Part shown: in pieces, positions 5,133 to 5,882 of the stretch | Layout: the number at the start of each line of letters is the position of its first letter | How positions within the stretch are numbered: position 1 is the stretch's first letter | From: Clostridiales bacterium | GTDB lineage: Bacteria; Bacillota; Clostridia; Christensenellales; Aristaeellaceae | DNA length: 5,882 nt | Assembly (NCBI GenBank): GCA_022776785.1 | Contig: JALFHA010000351.1 | Coordinates: 1 to 5,882 of the forward strand | Reading direction: 5' to 3' | The notes under the pieces: model-generated | The model's database searches: none | What the model was told of the DNA's origin: nothing | What the model saw: only the letters and a program-made list of their open reading frames with translations | Translations under genes and position numbers: made by a program

Positions 5133-5882
5133 ATGAAGAAACCGAAGTTCAGGCTTCGGCGTGCGGACGCAGAGAGGATCCTGATTGCCTGCTCGGCGGC
5201 GCTTGTGCTGGTGCTCTCCTTCTCGGGGCGGGGGACGCAGAAGGAGCCCTATGAGGAGCCGCTGGAGGACATTCCCACAAGCGAGACGGCGGCCTCCGCC
5301 ACGAGCAGGGAGATGCAGACGACCGTCGTCTACTACGAGGATGGAGACGGCTACCTCGTGCCCGTGCAGCGCGAGGTGGAGCGGCAGGACGGCATTGCCA
5401 AGGCGACGCTCTCGCTGATGGTGTCAAGCGCCCGCAACGACATGGACGCCGCGCGGCTGGGGCTGATGCCCGTCGTGCCGGAGGGAACGACGTTTGACCT
5501 GGACATCTCGCAGGGACACGCACGCGTGGACATGAGCGCGCAGGTGCTCAATGCCGCAGACAAGGCGCAGGAGGAGAACCTTCGCACGGCCATCGTCTGG
5601 GCGCTGACGGAGTTTGACACGGTGAAGGACGTCAATTTCCTCGTGGACGGCAAAAAGCGCGACACGCTGACGCACGGCACGAACATCTCCGGGTCGTACA
5701 CACGCGTAGGGCTCAACCAGGAGGAGCCTGCGCAGGAGACGTTCGCAGGCGCGCAGGAGATTCAGATGTACTTCCCGGCGCAGGACGGGCGGCTGCTGGT
5801 GCCCGTATCGCGCACGATTTACGGCAGCGACGACGTGGCGACGGCGGTCTTTGAGTTCCTGCGCGGCCCGAGGACGGACAGC
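5133..5882 (+). CDS. gerM: GerM-like sporulation/germination protein with tandem GerMN domains, truncated by the window end
   Basis: The first 250 codons are present and the frame stays open to the right edge, so the stop lies outside. GerM in Bacillus subtilis acts at the sporulation septum in the intermembrane space, helping hold the forespore complex in place, and is also needed for germination. Residues 1-15 are basic overall and residues 16-30 are hydrophobic (ILIACSAALVLVLSF), giving a signal anchor with the rest outside the cytoplasm. A polar linker follows (about 32-62). The first GerMN domain spans about 64-190 (VVYYEDGDGYLVPVQREV at 65-82, PEGTTFDLDI at 116-125, ENLRTAIVWALTEF at 148-161, VNFLVDGK at 167-174). 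A second starts near 208 (EIQMYFPAQDGRLLVPVSR, 209-227) and is cut off. LIAC at 17-20 imitates a lipobox but sits before most of the hydrophobic core, so lipidation is doubtful. ATG at 5133 has AAGGAG at 5118-5123, 9 nt upstream. It is transcribed away from rqcH. Confidence 0.87.
   Translation, partial: MKKPKFRLRRADAERILIACSAALVLVLSFSGRGTQKEPYEEPLEDIPTSETAASATSREMQTTVVYYEDGDGYLVPVQREVERQDGIAKATLSLMVSSARNDMDAARLGLMPVVPEGTTFDLDISQGHARVDMSAQVLNAADKAQEENLRTAIVWALTEFDTVKDVNFLVDGKKRDTLTHGTNISGSYTRVGLNQEEPAQETFAGAQEIQMYFPAQDGRLLVPVSRTIYGSDDVATAVFEFLRGPRTDS

Noticed and set aside
5126..5135. Alternative ATGs at 5108 and 5126 for the GerM gene
   Set aside because: Both are out of frame with the GerMN sequence, and the frame they open has no family resemblance.

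Overview
The window looks like chromosomal DNA from a high-GC, spore-forming member of the Bacillota, most likely class Clostridia. The grounds are a GerM-type sporulation protein, an RqcH whose key motifs closely match the Bacillus type, strong AAGGAG/AGGAGG ribosome binding sites, and GC-rich codons (many GCG, CGC, CTG, GAG) in every gene. The genus cannot be told from the sequence.

Layout, left to right. Bases 1-204 hold no supportable gene. They contain a two-hairpin palindromic element (43-85) and a strong intrinsic terminator (about 141-197). Three minus-strand genes follow, to be read right to left as one operon. rqcH (4867 down to 3122) starts just downstream of a good sigma-A promoter (4933-4961). 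An MBOAT O-acyltransferase (3086 down to 1566) comes next, then an SGNH-hydrolase-like membrane-anchored protein (1530 down to 205). Both gaps between genes are 35 nt, with no terminator in them, and the terminator lies 13 nt past the last stop codon. A 265-bp divergent intergenic region (4868-5132) separates rqcH from a plus-strand GerM-like gene that starts at 5133 and runs off the right edge.

How the genes work together. RqcH is the ribosome quality-control factor that adds C-terminal alanine tails to nascent chains stalled on 50S subunits. The MBOAT and SGNH proteins form the usual two-part machine for O-acylating a cell-surface polymer: the membrane protein carries the acyl group across and the extracytoplasmic SGNH protein transfers it. 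No dltA or dltC lies beside them in the window, so the polymer is unknown. Nothing visible links surface acylation to ribosome rescue beyond shared transcription.

The most interesting points are the intergenic region and the SGNH protein's tail. The intergenic region has two copies of GCATGGA, each 14 nt before a sigma-E-like -10 box, both pointing at the GerM gene. One of them collides head-on with the rqcH promoter. A 20-bp dyad also touches the rqcH -35 box. The SGNH protein carries a C-terminal beta-rich domain that resembles a Y_Y_Y-type module. I saw no tRNA, rRNA, CRISPR array, transposase or integrase.
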